DNA of 64,000 bases from Undaria pinnatifida (GCA_012845835.1 JABAKD010000023.1:11750427-11814426), one strand, 5' to 3'; shown: positions 1-11,812, counted from the first letter of the stretch. Program-made: numbers and translations. Notes: a model not told the origin generated them from the sequence alone.

Positions 1-2370
1 TCCGTGCAAGCTTTCATATCTCCATATCGTCCATGGAGGCTTCCACGCAAGCTTCCACGAAAGCTTTCGTGAACGTTATTCCCGTGAAAGCCTCCAAAAC
101 ATCCGCGAAAGCTTCCATTACTTCCATGAAAGCTTCCATGAAAGCTTCCGTGGAGGTTACTTCAGTGAAAGCTTCCATACCTTCCGCGAAAGCTTCTATT
201 ACTCCGATGAAAGCTTCCATGGAAGGTTTTTATTGAAGTTTCTTCCATGGAAGCTTTCGTGAAAGCTTTCGTGGAAGCTCCTGTGGAAGTTACTTCCGTG
301 GAATCTATCATGTCTTCCACATCTTCAATGGAAGCTTCCACGGAATCTTCAACGAAAGCTCCCGTGGAAGGAATGTCCGTGAATGCCTCAATAACGTCGG
401 CGAAAGCTTTCATTTTTTCCATGACATCTTTCATGAAAGCGTTCGTGAAGGGTACTTCCTTGGAAGCTTTCGTGGAAGCTTTCGTAGACGCTCCCGTGGA
501 AGATACTCCCGTGCAAGCTTTCATGTCCTTCATATCTTCCATGGAGGCTTCCACGGAAGTATCCACGAAAGCTCCCGTCGAAGTTACTTCCGTGAAGGCC
601 TTCATAAAGGCTCCCATGAAAGTATTCATTGCTTCCATGGAAAGCTTTCATTACTTCCGTGAAAGCTTCCATACCTTCCGCGAAAGCTTCTATTACTTCC
701 ATGAAAGCTTTTATTATAGCGTTCGTGGAAGGTACTCCCAAGGAAGCTTTCGTTAAAGCGTTCGTGGAAGCTCCCGTGGAAGTTACTTTCGTGGAAGCTT
801 TAATATTATTCATATCTTCCACGGAGGCTTCCACGGAAGCTTCCACGAAAGCTTTCGGAAAAGGTATTTCCGTGAAAGCCTCCATAACGTCCACGAAAGC
901 TTCTAGTACCTCCATGAAAGCTTCCATGAAAGCTTCCTTGGAAGGTGCTTCCGTGAAAACTTCCATACCTTCCGCGAAAGCTTCTATTACTTCCATGAAA
1001 GCTTCCATGGAAGCTTTTCTTTAAAGTTTCTTCCATGGAAGCTTTTGTGGAAGCTTTCGTAGGAGCTCACGTGGAAGTTACTTTCGTGGAAGCCTTCATG
1101 TCTTTCATATCTTCCAAGGAAGCTTCCACGGAAGCTTCCACAAAAGCTTCCGCGGAAGTTACTTCCGTGGATGCCTCAATAACTTCCGCGAAATCTTCTA
1201 TAACTTCTATGAAAAGCTTCCATTATTTCCATGAAAGCGTCCATGAAAGCTTCCGTGGAAGTTACTTCAATGAAGGATTTCATAACTTCCGCGAAAGCTT
1301 TCCTTACTTTCATGAAAGCTTTTATGAAGCGTTCGTGAAAGTTACTTCCATGGACGCTTTCGTGGAAGCTTTCGTGGAAGCTCCCGTGGAAGTCACTTCC
1401 GTGGAAGCTTTCATATCTTTCATATCGTCCACGGATGCTTCCACGGAAGCTCCCACGAAAGCTCCCGTCGAAGTTACTTCCGTGAAAGCCTCCATAACTT
1501 TCACAAAAGTTTTCATTACTTACATGAAAAGCTTTTATTACTTCCGTGAAAGCTTCCATAACTTCCGCGAAAGCTTCCATTACTTCAATGAAAGCCTTCA
1601 CAAAAGTGTTCGTGGAAGTTACTCCCAAGGAAGCTTTCGTTGAAGCGTTCGTGGAAGCTCCCGTGGAAGTTACTTCCGTGGAAGCTTTAATATCTTTCAT
1701 ATCTTCCATGGAGGCTTTCACGGAAGCTTCCACGAAAGATTTAGTGAACGTGTTTTCCATGAAAGCCTCCATAACGTCCACGAAAGCTTCCATTACTTCC
1801 ATGAAAGCTTCCATGAAAGCTCCCGTGGAAGGTACTTACGTGAAAGCTTCTCTACCGTCCGCGAAAGCTTCCATTACTTCCATGAATACTTCCATAGAAG
1901 CTTTCGTTGACGTTACTTCCATGGAAGCTTTCGTGGAAGCTTTCGTAGAAGCTTCCGTGGACGTCACTTTCGTGGAAGCTTTCATGTCTTCCATATCTCC
2001 CATGGGAGCTTCCACGGAAGCTTCCACAAAAGCTTCCGTGGTAGTTACTTCCGTGAAAGCCTCGATAACTTCCTCGAAAGCTTCCATTGCTTCTATGAAA
2101 AGCTCCTATTACTTCCATGAAAGCTTCCATGAAAGCTTCCGTGGAAGTTACTTCCATGAAAGCTTACATAACTTCCGCGAAAGCTTTCATTACTTTCATG
2201 AAAGCTTTCATGAAAGCGTTCGTGAAAGTTACTCCCGTGGAAGCTTTCGTGGAAGCTCCCGTGGAAGTCACTTCCGTGGAATCTTCCATAGCTTCCATAT
2301 CTTCCATGGAAGCTTCCATGGAAGTGGTGAAAGATTCCACGGAAGCTTTCACGAGCTTCCACGCAAATGC
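1..2370. repeat. HindIII-rich satellite with higher-order units
   Basis: Dense tandem repetition of short motifs built on GGAAGCTTCC, GAAAGCTTTC and GTTACTTCC, each holding an AAGCTT (HindIII) site. A recognisable landmark (GTGGAAGCTCCCGTGGAAGT and variants) recurs near 271, 492, 766, 1057, 1376, 1651, 1941 and 2243. This implies a higher-order unit of roughly 275-320 bp in about eight copies. Both strands stay open over long stretches in several frames, giving conceptual proteins rich in Glu, Ala, Ser, Thr, Val and Phe, but the frames slip from unit to unit. I call it satellite DNA rather than a gene; the open frames follow from a motif with no stops on either strand. The array probably continues left of the window. 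Confidence 0.9.
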
Positions 2371-2500
2371 AAGTAGTGCAGAAGACCGTGTTTTATTGGC
2401 TCTGACGTGCTAACCGGCTTTTTTACTAGACCGGTCTGGTCGGGCACTTCGTGCTGTTGCATGTAGCTACGTACATATCACAGGCCGTCCGCGCCTGTCA

Positions 2501-2735
2501 CAACGAAACCTGCTAGCTGTTGTAACTGTCCTTTTCATGTCACGACCTATGTGCTAGGTACTAGGTGCACAGCAAGATCAGGGTATACACAGCAGACCGG
2601 GAGCAACAACGAAAGTCGTTAGCTGTCGTAGCAGTCTAGCTGTACCTTCATCTCACGACCTAGGTACCACAGTAGTATCTAGGTACACATGAAGCTCGAC
2701 ATCAGGTACGCGGCAGGCCGGGAGCAAGCTGCATT
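2501..2735. repeat. Diverged tandem duplication, ~106 bp
   Basis: Two diverged copies begin CAACGAAACCTGCTAGCTG (2501) and CAACGAAAGTCGTTAGCTG (2607). Each runs through a CACGACCTA..TAGGTAC..AGGT block to a CCGGGAGCAA end. Nothing coding is recognised between 2370 and 2850. Confidence 0.6.
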
Positions 2736-2850
2736 GCGGGGCTTGAGCGTTTGGTCGAGACAACGGTCTCTTGACTTTAGGGCGGGAGCTGTCCTTAGGT
2801 TGATCGTTCTCCGCCGGATAGGTTGGATACAACACGCGCAGCGGCCAGTA

Positions 2851-3233
2851 GGCTAAGGTTGGTACAAATGATACTGGTACGAGTTTTAGTGGGGTCTTGA
2901 CGTCGGTACGAAAGTTTTTTTACGGTAAATACGACTGCGAGCTCGCTACCGCCGTATATGCTGTTTTGTTTTAGCAAGACCGCGGTGCGGTATTGCGGTA
3001 CGTCATTGCACGCGAGTTTGTGGAGGGCATCTCCGATTGACAATAGGCTAAGGTTGGTACAAACGATGCGAGGTTTGGTGGCGTCTTGACGTCGGTACGA
3101 AAGTTGGAACCCTTCGTACCTACGAGTGCGAGCTCGCTTCCGTGTGTCCTGTTTTTATGAGCAAGACCGCGGTACGGTATCGCCGTACGCGCATCCACGC
3201 GAGCTTGTGGAGGGCATGTCCGGTTGACAAGCG
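2851..3233. repeat. Tandem duplication, ~195 bp, two copies
   Basis: The block starting GGCTAAGGTTGGTACAAA at 2851 repeats at 3046. Both copies contain TCTTGACGTCGGTACGAAAG, GCGAGCTCGCT and GAGGGCATSTCCGRTTGACAA. Part of the unit resembles the outer ~90 bp of the adjacent foldback element (right arm, about 4140-4231), so the two are related. Confidence 0.75.
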
Positions 3234-3370
3234 ATCAAAAGCATGAAGGGGTGGTTGATGGTTGCCGACGTTTGTATGTTGGACTTTTTCTTTTGTCGTA
3301 TCCATGGCAACAACATGGAGGATTCGGCGCATTCGCAGCGGACAAAGCAGGCAGCATTGACAAGAGAAAG

Positions 3371-4231
3371 GTACCCGTACGTACGAACGGTTCGAACTTT
3401 AGTATCGGCGTCAGGACCTCACTAACTCGCACTGTTCGTACGAAATTTGGCTACGAACTGCGAAGGACCAGCTAGCATCTCAAGAAAAAAGCGGGAACTC
3501 GTCTCGAATTTACGTCCTCAAGTACATCTGCCTTGTCAAAGCTGCCAGCCTTGTCTGCCGACACAAAATAAACCAAAAGAGAGGTGCTCTGCATCACAGC
3601 GTCAACGCGGGGCGACCATTGAAGTTATCGCGCCGCCTCGCATTGAAACCGCACGTTTCTCGCCGCCAAAAAAAAGGCGGATATGCAAACCGAACACCAC
3701 CGCACAACGAATACCGCTGCAGATTCATCTCACCTCTGCCGGACGGACGATACTTCCACACTTCTGCTTGAACAACAACATTCGACGACCTCTACTCTAA
3801 AGCATCCTCTCTCGCCGCTGATGAATAAACGCTCACATGCAACCATAACAGCACCGCGTACGCAGCAGATTCATCTCACCCTTGCCAGTGGTAGTCGTCG
3901 TGCGGTGATGTTCGTGTTGCATATCCACCTTTTTCTTTGGTGGCGGGAAACGTGCGCTTTCATTGCGAGGCTGCGCGGCAGCTTAAATTGTCGGCCCGCG
4001 TTGACGCTGTGATGCAGAGCATCTCTCTTTTGTTGTATTCTGTGTCAGTGGACAAGGCAGGCAGCTTTGACAGCGCAGAGGTACTTGAGGACGTAATTTC
4101 GAGACGATTGCCCGTTTTTTTCTCGGGATGCTAGCTGGTAGTTCGTAGCCAAGGTTCGTACGAACAGTGCGAGTTGGTGACGTCCTGACGCCGATACGAA
4201 AGTCCGGAGCGTTCATAAACACGAGTACCTT
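3371..4231. repeat. Foldback (long inverted repeat) element
   Basis: The left arm (about 3371-3715) and right arm (about 3888-4231) are inverted copies with moderate divergence, separated by a loop of about 170 bp. Matched landmarks include ACTCGCACTGTTCGTACGAA on the left and TTCGTACGAACAGTGCGAGT on the right. CAGCTAGCATC is matched by GATGCTAGCTG, and TGCATCACAGCGTCAACGCG by CGCGTTGACGCTGTGATGCA. No transposase is encoded. It is probably a non-autonomous inverted-repeat transposon; no target duplication could be fixed with confidence. Confidence 0.8.
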
Positions 4232-4302
4232 TATCTTGTCACGAGTGCTCTAATTTGTTGTTCTCGGTGTTTTACCACCTGCCTCGTGTTGTTGCAGCAG
4301 CA

Positions 4303-4640
4303 ACAGCAGTATACTAGTTGCCGTCCCTGTTAGTACTGCTTTTACGCACGCGGTGGGCACGTGGCTTAACAAATTGGTAGTCGTCTCCGCATACCTAATG
4401 ATACTGGCTGTTGCGGCTTCTTCGTTCCAGAGTATAACTAATTTGTGCCTTTTCAGCAGCATCAGTAGTCTATACTAATACACTGCACAGCTGCCGTTGC
4501 TGTTGACACTGCTTCTATGTACGCGGCAAGTACGCAGCTTGACAAATTGGTAGTTGTCTCTACATATCTAGGGATACTGGCTGTGACTGCGTTGCGTCTT
4601 CTCCGTTCCAGAATATAACCAATTTCGTTATCGTCGTCGC
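4303..4640. repeat. Tandem duplication, ~177 bp, two copies
   Basis: GGCTTAACAAATTGGTAGTCG near 4362 is matched by AGCTTGACAAATTGGTAGTTG near 4540. The surrounding sequence (GTACGCGGYRRGYACG upstream, ATACTGGCTGTK and CTTCKYCGTTCCAGARTATAAC downstream) is also duplicated. No coding signal. Confidence 0.7.
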
Positions 4641-4739
4641 GTGCTTCGTCCGTTGTCGTATAGTATTTAGTTGGGCAACATTCCGTTAGCGCTAAACGCA
4701 GGCGTGCGCCTGCCGAGCCCCGCACGGTCTTCCTCTAAA

Positions 4740-5229
4740 GTCGTCCAACTGCAGCTATCGACACTCCGCTAGGTCAATCCCAGTGTAGGAACAGCGTGCA
4801 CTTGGTCGGGGATCTTCGTCTCGAGGTCCTTCTGCGCGGCATCGACGACTATCAGCAGCGTATGTGTTGATAGATCTCTAAAGGTGTACACGTAGCTGGC
4901 GCGGGAAGGCGTGGTGGTGACTCAAGACGGTGACACAGAACTCTTTCTTATATTAGCCAGCCGTCGAGTAAGACTCGGTCTCCTATGGAGCAAAACTACG
5001 AGTGACAGCTCATGGCAAATCATGCCAGGAAAAATCCGGTCAAACAGTCCCCTTAGACTACACCTTAGACTATACATTAATCCTTACCAACATAACATGG
5101 AACTCCCTGGCATAAGATGGATCATAACCGTCATGTTCATGAGGACAACCAACATCGACCCTCCTCATTATACACGACGAACACACTCATATCACCCCTG
5201 CTTTGTGCATGAAAATTCACGCAATCGCA
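4740..5229. other. No recognised feature
   Basis: About 490 bp of unique-looking sequence. I see no coding potential beyond chance open frames, and no repeat shared with the rest of the window. Confidence 0.5.
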
Positions 5230-5345
5230 GGGTTGGTACATCGTCATATCGTAATGAACTCATATCAAACTCAGAACCCCAACATATGGGTTGATACATC
5301 GTCATATCGTAATGAACTCATATCAAACTCAGAACACCAACATAC
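5230..5345. repeat. 58-bp tandem duplication
   Basis: Two nearly identical copies of GGGTTGRTACATCGTCATAT... (starting 5230 and 5288), including ATGAACTCATATCAAACTCA. Only a few substitutions separate them, so the duplication is recent. Confidence 0.9.
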
Positions 5346-5510
5346 TCAAAACCGAAACAGTCCTCAATTCAATAAGTCCTCCAAGTCTCAAACCAAGTAA
5401 CAACAGTCTCATGCTGCAAACATCAACTACTCCCGAAAATCATTGCACCCGAAAATCGTCAAACTCATGGCTGAAGTCCTTGAATTATTTGTATTAAATA
5501 CAAGGGCTAC

Positions 5511-5542
5511 GCATGGGCGCCGGCATTCGCCGGCGCCCATGC
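5511..5542. repeat. Perfect 14-bp hairpin at module X terminus
   Basis: GCATGGGCGCCGGC, loop ATTC, GCCGGCGCCCATGC. It recurs at 15145-15176 (one mismatch) and 21028-21059. A different-stem version followed by the same GAGCCCTTGTAT end is at 27326-27347. Confidence 0.9.
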
Positions 5543-6574
5543 TTCGGGTAGGGCAGGGCAGCACTTCGACAACTTAAGGTGTAGCTGTCCGATTTGGCAT
5601 TCATTGAACTTCAAAGTAGTGCCAAGAGTTTAATACGAACATGGAATTATGAAGGTCATACTTTGACAGAAGAAAAACGTAATACTATACAACAAAGAAG
5701 GCCAGGATAGGCGAAACACACTATGTAAAATGCGCCGTCAAGTAAAAGTTGGCGTCTATCAAACAAAAATACCGAAAAGAGTATTGAAAACCTGAGTCGC
5801 CTCTAGGCGAAACGAAAGATGCCTTGGCATTAATGAAGAGACTGCACTGCTGTCCCCGTGGCAATGGAGGTTCGAAGTCGACAGGATGCAAAATCGGGTT
5901 GCATCAAACGTCGATATGGGGCCATGTGAGCCGGCGAGGTTCAGGAAGAAGAGAGCTTTGTTTGTTACGTAAAGGCTGTCGCATTGATATGCATGCGTGG
6001 TCGCGGGCGAAGATGAAAACGAAGAAGAGGAGAGCGATCTCTCGTTGCGGCGGCGTCGTCTAAGATAGGTGCGGGGGTGGCTTTGCTCTTACGGGAGGTT
6101 GGCGTGGCGCTTCTTCTCTGTTTTTACTCGGGAAGGCGGGATGTGTGTCTGCTGTCTTTGCTCCGCGGGTGGTTCCACGTTGTCGAAATCGGACGCGTCC
6201 CCTCAATGCATACTACTCGGAGTGTCTCTACCACGACGACTGCTGACAGTGCCGTGCGTATTTCCAAAAGACTAACATAATATTTACTGGTAGTAACAAT
6301 ATACCTTCGTAATTTTTTTTCTTCGTGTCCCATTTATTATCCTCGCACCACTCTCGCGCTCCCTCCCAGTAGTAACTCAGATCCGGGGTCACATAGCGGG
6401 CCCTCCTCCTGCTTCCCCACTTCGGCACGTGCCTTCATCTTTATCGCGAGAAGAATCTAGCATTTTCTACCCTCGTCGACTCGCGTCGAATTGTACCTAC
6501 CCACGCTACTAGGCGCTCTCAGCAGTTGATCCATTTTTTTCCCTTTGAATTTTAGCATATAAAGTCGAATCTCA

Positions 6575-6655
6575 TCGTGGTGGGTGTCGAACTCAAGGAC
6601 AAACAAACGTTAGTAGTATTCGAGGGTAAAACCACTAGACCACGGGGGCGGCCGG
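6575..6655 (-). repeat. tRNA-like segment (pol III-type boxes A and B)
   Basis: Read on the minus strand it contains GTGGTCTAGTGG (box A-like) and GAGTTCGACACC (box B-like), with ACCACGA after box B. Stem pairing is imperfect and the middle is too long for a normal anticodon arm. I call it a tRNA-derived repeat rather than a functional tRNA. The same segment is in module X copy 2 near 22088-22175. Confidence 0.5.
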
Positions 6656-7126
6656 CTGACAATTGATAAAAACAAAACAGGATCTTTGCATAGAGGTTAT
6701 ATTCCCCCATATTGTATGATATTTTCAGCTGGATATTTTGATGGTTGACGCCGCGTTTCGTACCCAGTGAAGTGTTGCCTGTGGTGTCAGTCAATATTAT
6801 TTACTGATGGAGCCTGTGTCCTGTGACCACGGACTTGATTATGCGAGTTAATGTGAGAACAACAACAACAACAACTACTACTGCTCTTGAAGCTCGGAAT
6901 TTGAAAACAGCGTTGCACCAGGTATACATCGTCGTTGACTACTACTATACTACAGATAGCTGCTGTGTCATTGATTAGTACGCCACGCGTTGACCCGTTG
7001 TCCGAAAAAGAACTGCCCAGGAATCCAAAATCCAAAACCGTCCCCGCTATTCTCGGATGTGTTTCTTATCTCCCGTACGCAGCACGCGTTCACGATCAGG
7101 TATAGGGGACGGATAAGAAAGGCGTT

Positions 7127-7200
7127 GGACAGCGCCCTTCGAACAAAGTGACTTGACCGAGAAACCCTACAGCACTGCCCGCTGAGCTACTTAATCACTT
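7127..7200 (-). repeat. tRNA-like segment with strong box A
   Basis: On the minus strand TAGCTCAGCGGGCAG is a near-canonical tRNA D-arm (box A). GTTCGAA, about 30 nt downstream, resembles box B. The T-stem and acceptor stem do not pair well, so it is more likely a SINE head or tRNA relic than a tRNA gene. Confidence 0.4.
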
Positions 7201-7699
7201 GACTCAGTCAGTGGGTGGTGCTACATGACATGTTAAACTACCAAAGTAACCATTCATAATGCCCTCAGCGCGCACGTTCGAAAACGACAAATATGAAGGC
7301 GGTGATGATCGAACTCACGACACAGCACCACCCACTTGTCACGTGAATCAGAAGTAACTCAGTAGTGAGTTATGCCAAAATACCAACCAAACACGTTTTC
7401 GAGTTCGTTAATTAATTATCACCGACTTCGTAAGAGATCTCCGGAGCTTTCCCCTCTCCACGTACTACAGTTAGTATCAATAGTACTCAGGAGAAGACTA
7501 CTAATAACAGCTCTTCAAGGCCGCCATGAACAAAGCGACGCCGAGAAAAAAAATAGATCCAAATTTGGAAATGATGCCAATTTGGAAAAGTTGTCCCTCA
7601 TTTATTCGTTCAAGCTCTACATATGCCAAGATCCAAGAATAGCTTGGGCGTATACCGCCCAAAATAAAAAAACGCACTTCTCGCTTGTCACGCTCAGCG

Positions 7700-9640
7700 T
7701 CCGTCTGCGCGTTTATACTGAGGCGGGCAGTTGTTCCAGGCCACGTTATCTGGCCCATGCCGTGCATGCATCGTCTCACACCCCTGGCAGCTGGTGCCTT
7801 ACGCTGCTCTGGGTCTCGGACGGGACGGGGCAAATAACCTTGCTTCGTCTCGTCTCGAGTCTTGGGCCCTTGATGACTCGAGTGTGGAAAAAACGCCATG
7901 CTCAGTTTTAGACAGCACAAAGTGCCCACACAAAAATCGTGATATAGAATAAAGCGCCAAATGCCTAAATATCAGCGTCAGCGGATTTTTAGATATCATT
8001 AATAACGAACGAACGCGACGGCAGAGCACGGCAAAACACAGTGCTTCGCTCTGCTGAGCTATCGCTGCGCCGCGGTGCGCTGCTGAGCTGAGCTGCAGGG
8101 TATCGAAGGGCACTGCACGGCGCCTTGTTGCTGTGAGCTATAACGCCGCGATTGGGTGCTGGGCGGTGTGGAGCTGATGAGCCAAGCCCAGATCTTTCAG
8201 TAGGGGTGCACGGGGCCAAAAATAATAAATTAACAAGAAATTTCGGGGGTCTACTGGCGAGTCTGCCATCAGAACGGGATGTCACGTGGTTTTTCGACGG
8301 TCTACAGAAGTACGTACTACGACCCACTTCCTATTAAGCACGGACTACCGGCCAATTACGCGATCGACAGCTGGCCGTGGTTGTCACGTGTTTCTGTGTT
8401 GGGGGCCCCAGTGCCCTGCCTCTTGTTCGCTTTTGTTTATGCAAAACATGCGGTGTGCTCGATGGTTTCACGGCAGCAGCACACCAGAACGTCCGCTCGT
8501 ACGACGTATCATTCTTACAGAAAATGTAATATTTTTTTCTCGATCAATATGAACATGAAAAAGTTGTTATATATTGGAAAGATTGATGCGAGTACGACTA
8601 AACTTGCCAACGGCACTCGTACTGCACTTTGAGCTATCTGCTGTGGTTCTGGTTGCTACTAGTTGCTGCAGTATGCGCTAGACGTTTCGCCCTTCGGCTA
8701 CTGCTGCAACACCTGCTGTTGTGTGTTTGCCAATGGCGTCAGTTGGCGTTCATGCTCGTCGTACATACTGCTGTTCTCACCCAGTACGTACGGGTTTCTT
8801 CGTACCTCAACCGTACGACGACGAGCTAAAAACAGAAGAAAGGTGACATAAAATGGCATGGACAATGGCCACATAAAAGCGAGCACAGCGGGATGGTTCG
8901 CTGCGGATCAACCGCACTCGTTCATGCCTACAGCAGAGGCTGCCTGGAGTGTCAGCGGCCGTGCTAAAGCCAGCGCTAAAGACGGAAGAGACGGCTCTAC
9001 CTGCTTGGTTTTGTCTTGAGATCTTGTTACGTGAAAATGTCATGGTTCCATGATTTGGGAGATATTTTGTCACGAAACGTCTTGCCGTCGGTAATTTGTG
9101 TCACGAAGTTGTTGGGTATCGTCTGTAATTCGTGTCGCGATATTGGTGAGCCCACACTAACAAATTGCCTTTCCAACTGGCAAACGAGCAGAAAGAAAAG
9201 CAATGAAGGCCGAGCAAAAAACCAAACGAACTAGTAAAAAAGTACAGCACATAAACTAACGCTCGAGAGTATGCCACCGCAAACTTCCAAACATTATCAA
9301 GTACCTGGTACCGTTTGGAAATTATGCCAATTTTGTAAATCATCCAGGCGCTGCAGACATCATGATTCAACCAAAATCTCCGAAATTTGTCTTCGACATG
9401 CGGTATTTTTTCAACTTCTCGCTTGTCTCGCTCGGCATCCGTCCGCGTTCACGTCGGTGTGCGGAACGGACACGGCAGGGCGAGGGGCGTTGGAGCCGCC
9501 CCCCGAAGGCGGCTCTCGAACGAAGCTACATTCGACCGAGAATTCCAGTTCCGCGAATCGCATACTTCGGCCGAGACAAAAAAAACTCCTGACCAAACCC
9601 CTGACACCAAAGAATGATTTTATATATATATAGATCGACT
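7700..9640. repeat. Repeat modules Y and Z, copy 1
   Basis: Module Y (about 7720-8200) carries GTTGTTCCAGGC, CATGCCGTGCATGCATCG and the CTCTGCTGAGCTA..GCTGCGC block. Module Z (8205-9640) runs from CTTTCAGTAGGGGTGCACGG to CTCCTGACCAAACCCCTGA and TATATA. Copies lie at 17250-21012 (split by an insertion) and 22260-24590. Frames are not conserved between copies, so this looks like dispersed non-coding repeat. A GC-rich hairpin (GAGCCGCC..GGCGGCTC) lies near 9486-9515. This copy is the empty site for the 18305-19806 insertion. Confidence 0.75.
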
Positions 9641-9780
9641 TTTTTATGGGGATCACTTTTTTTCCGATGACACCCAGATTCGAACCACCGAAGATCAAGC
9701 TTTTAAGCGGACACTCAATCTACTAGATCACAACGTCACATTGATATCTATTTTATTTTTACAAATAAAATTGATTAATA
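9641..9780 (-). repeat. tRNA-derived SINE, copy S1
   Basis: On the minus strand this reads GTGATCTAGTAGATTGAGTG (box A region), then GCTTAAAAGC, then GTTCGAATCTGGGTGTCATCGG (box B). It ends in a T-rich tail. It is the downstream member of a SINE pair with S2. Confidence 0.8.
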
Positions 9781-9784
9781 AAAA

Positions 9785-10030
9785 ACATGGATCGATTTTC
9801 CATGAGGATCATTTTTTTTTTCTGATGACACACGGATTCGAACCAGCGAAGGCCAGGATTATAAACGGACAGTCTATATACTAGACCACAGTGTCACAGC
9901 TGCTGCAGCAGTGGTATCTACCAGTACTATTTTTTTATGTGCAACTACTACTACTGTATATTAGCGAAACATGGATGTACCACGCAGCTTGCAAAGTTGA
10001 GTTTCAACTATTCAATCGGTCATACTCACA
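9785..10030 (-). repeat. tRNA-derived SINE, copy S2, with longer 5' segment
   Basis: Same tRNA-like core: GTGGTCTAGTATATAGACTG, then TGTCCGTTTATAATCC, then GGTTCGAATCCGTGTGTCAT. Upstream of the core (higher coordinates) is ACTGCTGCAGCAGCTG followed by a segment ending GCAAGCTGCGTGGTACATCC. That segment also precedes the copy at 39597-39778. It shows the intact target sequence GGACAGTCTAT used by the LTR elements. Confidence 0.8.
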
Positions 10031-10559
10031 GCTGACGTTTCTCAATTTTATGTAAAATACAAGGTTTTTCTCCGGGAAGTAAGTGCCTAGGGGAGTGGCG
10101 TAAGGACACATTATTTTCACTACCCGACGCGATGACCATTTTTGTTTGTATTACATACAAAAAAATCTTGCCCAGAAAAATAATGAATTCGCATTTCACC
10201 CGCACAAAAATGTACTTCTTGGGCGTAATACTTCTAGCACTTTTAATTTTGGGGTATCCTCGATATGGACGTGCCCACGACCGATCTGTTTTAAGAAAAT
10301 GCACACAGCATCACTTGATGACACACAAAGAACTTTTACCCCGTATGATATGTATGATTTCGAAAAGAGCGTCACAATTCGAACTCCAGCTTGTTAGGGA
10401 CCGCCTGGAAGCGAGAAGGAGCACGTGTGGCGTGAGATGCGGCACGTATACTGAGAACGAGGGAGCAAGAGGACAGTAACACGTGACATATGCTATGGAA
10501 AAAAAAAGGAACTCGCCGCCGTAAAGATAGGATACAGCACGCGCACGCACATGGTCCTA

Positions 10560-11800
10560 CCTGTAGCATTTTGCTCTCCGCACGTTGTCTGCTGTCTGCC
10601 ATCTGCGATCTTCGCAAAAAAACAGAAAAAAACACTTGTTGAGGAACTGCCTCCGTGGACGTAAATGTTACAAGGATGAGTTGGTATCTAAATTGTTACT
10701 ATTACAAAAGGTCCCTATGTTTCCGCATCGATGGACACGGGCACCCAGAGCGGCAGCACAGCAGGAACGTGCGGTATGGTGGGGTGACAAATTATGACAG
10801 GCTCCGACACAAACAAGCAACTCGCCGCAGCATAGCGAGGACACGCCAAGCGCACATAAATGGTGACGCGTACCGCTGCTGCTGTGCAGCAGGGTTGTAG
10901 CGTTGTGCTCTCCACATGTTGTCTGCTGTCTGTCATCTGCGATCTTACATAAATAGTGTTGCCTACCGCTGCTGCTGTGGGGTAGAGTTTGTAGCGTTGT
11001 CCTCTCTTGGTCTGGTACGTTATAATGTACCAGGTAAAAAAGAACACCAACATGAACATAAATATGAGGACCATTTAAGAACTAATGTGATATTCAAACA
11101 ATCTTTACACTTTACGCCGGCATGTCACTTGACAGAAGTAGTAGCAGAAGCAGAAGTAGCAGCAGCGAGAGGTAGTGGCGTATAGGTGGGTGGAGCATTG
11201 CAGGCTAGCATTGTGCTCTCCGCATGTTGTCTGCTGTCTGTCATCTGCGATCTTACATAAATAGTGTTGCCTACCGCTGCTGCTGTGGGGTGGAGTTTGT
11301 AGCGTTGTGCTCTCTTGGTTTGGTACGGTATAATGTAAGAAGAACACCAACATGAACATAAATATAAGGACCGTTTATGAACTAATGTAATATTCAAACA
11401 ATCCTTACACTTTACGCCGGTATGTCACTTGACAGAAGTAGCAGAAGCAGAAGTAGCAGAAGCAGAAGTAGCAGCAGCGAAAGGTAGTGGCGTATAGGTG
11501 GGTGGAGCATTGCAGGCTAGCATTGTGCTCTCCGCATGTTGTCTGCTGTCTGTCATCTGCGATCTTACATAAATAGTGTTGCCTACCGCTGCTGCTGTGG
11601 GGTAGAGTTTGTAGCGTTGTGCTCTCTTGGTATGGTACGGTATAATGTAAGAAGAACACCAATATGAACATAAATATAAGGACCGTTTAAGAACTAATGT
11701 GATATTCAAACAATCCTTAAACTTTACGCCGGTGTGTCTCTTGACAGGAGCAGCAGAAGCAGCAGCAGCGAAAGGTAGTGGCGTATAGGCGGATATAGCA
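10560..11800. repeat. Tandem array, ~306-312-bp monomer
   Basis: GTGCTCTCCRCATGTTGTCT recurs at about 10903, 11209 and 11521, with a degenerate copy near 10571. Each monomer also has ATCTGCGATCTTACATAAAT, CTACCGCTGCTGCTGTGGGG, CCAAYATGAACATAAATAT and a variable AGAAGCAGAAGTAGCAG tract that differs in length between units. Open frames here are not conserved. Confidence 0.9.
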
Positions 11801-11812
11801 TCGCAGGCTCCG

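Larger units (their letters stand above)
5498..6790 (-). mobile_element. Repeat module X, copy 1
   Basis: This block is repeated with high identity at 21013-22255 and partially at 15132-15600. It opens with CAAGGGCT and a perfect 14-bp hairpin, then a shared body (GGTAGGGCAGGGCAGCACTT, AATACGAACATGG, CTGCACTGCTGTCCCCGTGG). It includes a tRNA-like segment near 6575-6655 on the minus strand. No protein is recognised; frames differ between copies. I place the 3' terminus at the hairpin end and so read the element on the minus strand. That orientation is inference. Confidence 0.7.

Noticed and set aside
1-2370. Long open frames on both strands as a repetitive protein gene
   Set aside because: Frames slip between units, both strands are equally open, and no splice or start context is convincing; satellite DNA explains it.
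8629-8829. Hydrophobic membrane-protein-like frame repeated at 19909
   Set aside because: It belongs to repeat module Z; the third copy near 23587 does not keep the frame.
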